NCBI GenBank assembly: GCA_035370465.1
Contig: DAOOVW010000036.1
Location: 1 to 16,245, forward strand
Length of the DNA: 16,245 nucleotides
Source of the DNA: a bacterium
Lineage (GTDB): Bacteria > Ratteibacteria > UBA8468 > B48-G9 > JAFGKM01
Direction of reading: 5' to 3'
Part shown: positions 15,739 to 16,245 of the stretch, piece after piece
How the letters are laid out: the number at the start of each line of letters is the position of its first letter
How positions within the stretch are numbered: the first letter of the stretch is position 1
Made by a program: the position numbers and the translations under genes
Notes under the pieces: model-generated
Told to the model about the DNA's origin: nothing
The model's input: the letters and a program-made list of their open reading frames with translations, nothing else
Database searches by the model: none

Positions 15739-16183
15739 TGCCAAAATTGGTTAATTAAATTCACTCTACCTTTTCTCACAAAGACAAATGAAATGTGAAA
15801 AGTAAGATGTGAGAAGTAGAAATCCCGTAAGCGCAACTTATCACTTCTGCGCCTGCCCGTCTGAGCATTAGCGAAGGAGGGTAGGGATGGTCTGTAAGTA
15901 AGTCCTAAACCCTTCTATGGAAGAGAATCCACCCCCTCGGGCGTAGCCCAGAGAAATTGTGTGGACACTACGGGCGAGACCACATTCCTCTCTACAAAGA
16001 TAGAGGGGTAAACCTTGAAAGGGGGAGATTTTAAAATCCATTCTAACCTTCCTTTGATAAAGGAAGACACTCTATATCAAATTAAAAAGTAAAAAGTTTT
16101 TTAACAAGTTAAAAACTAGGAGAAATTTCTCCTTGAAATTGTTCTTTGACAATTTTAAGATGCTTTTGTTCATCATAAGTTGA
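15739..16183. repeat. Non-coding hairpin-rich patch, partly GC-rich
   Basis: No gene fits these 445 bases. Successive inverted repeats are visible: CCTGCCC/GGGTAGG (15852-15858 with 15879-15885), CTCGGGC-GTA-GCCCAGAG (15936-15953), TGTGG/CCACA (15960-15964 with 15980-15984), CCTCT/AGAGG (15987-15991 with 16002-16006), the perfect CTTCCTTT-GAT-AAAGGAAG (16048-16066), a bulged AGTTTTTTAAC/GTTAAAAACT (16095-16117), the palindrome AGGAGAAATTTCTCCT (16118-16133) and AAATTGT/ACAATTT (16136-16155). Two imperfect tandem 14-mers lie at 15793-15806 and 15807-15820. About 15825-16030 is clearly richer in G+C than the genes around it. It may be a dispersed palindromic repeat or small non-autonomous element, or a structured RNA upstream of the DegT gene; which cannot be told from one copy. 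Confidence 0.6.
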
Positions 16184-16197
16184 CCTGTTTTTCTTAC
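16184..16197 (+). repeat. 14-nt direct repeat, copy 2
   Basis: Exact second copy of CCTGTTTTTCTTAC. Together with the following AGG it also forms a small hairpin, CCTGT-loop-ACAGG (16184-16200). To its right the window ends in T-rich sequence (16201-16245) with no recognisable gene. Confidence 0.5.
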
Positions 16198-16245
16198 AGG
16201 AACATTTTTGTCTTTTTTTTATTATAGAATACCATTTATTTTTGT

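Noticed and set aside
15739..16183. CRISPR array or tRNA cluster in the right-edge patch
   Set aside because: The repeats are all different from each other, there is no regular repeat-spacer spacing, and no segment folds as a cloverleaf.
461..16245. Prophage, transposon or defence island
   Set aside because: No integrase, transposase, phage structural gene, toxin-antitoxin pair or restriction gene is visible; the content is ordinary metabolism apart from the right-edge patch.

Overview
The window is AT-rich bacterial DNA (by eye about 30% GC outside one structured patch). It carries housekeeping genes (tRNA-Val, truA, murB, tilS, guaA, glnA, alanine dehydrogenase) beside sugar-metabolism-type genes of uncharacterised families. 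murB means a peptidoglycan-making bacterium. The standard bacterial code fits: TAA, TGA and TAG all end intact genes. Two TIM-barrel sugar isomerases, a mutarotase-like protein, a URO-D-family gene and a DegT aminotransferase, together with an RnfB-like protein, suggest an anaerobic or fermentative member of a poorly cultivated lineage. That placement is inference; no marker here fixes the phylum.

Left part (1-4178): a terminator-like hairpin at the left edge, a tRNA-Val(GAC) gene with its own promoter, then a secreted DUF4198/NikK-like protein (minus strand). The latter diverges from a TIM-barrel isomerase (plus strand) through back-to-back promoters. The isomerase converges on an uncharacterised mutarotase-like protein, followed by a stand-alone PD-(D/E)XK nuclease that may be read from a leaderless mRNA.

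Centre (4240-8135): a tight plus-strand operon, rnfB-like - truA - murB - tilS, with gaps of 0, -17 and +1 nt, driven by an extended -10 promoter. It mixes an electron-transfer protein with tRNA modification and cell-wall synthesis.

Right part (8180-15710), all minus strand: DegT aminotransferase and alanine dehydrogenase (4-nt overlap), then a recently broken URO-D-family gene carrying four frameshifts and one in-frame stop, then a TIM-barrel isomerase, glutamine synthetase and GMP synthase. The last three probably form a nitrogen/amide-transfer transcription unit with an extended -10 promoter just past the pseudogene. GuaA uses glutamine made by GlnA.

Right edge (15711-16245): no gene. It holds a dense chain of at least eight short hairpins and palindromes, part of it conspicuously GC-rich, bounded by two copies of a 14-nt direct repeat. 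This is the least explained part of the window. I see no CRISPR array, prophage, transposase or defence cassette.
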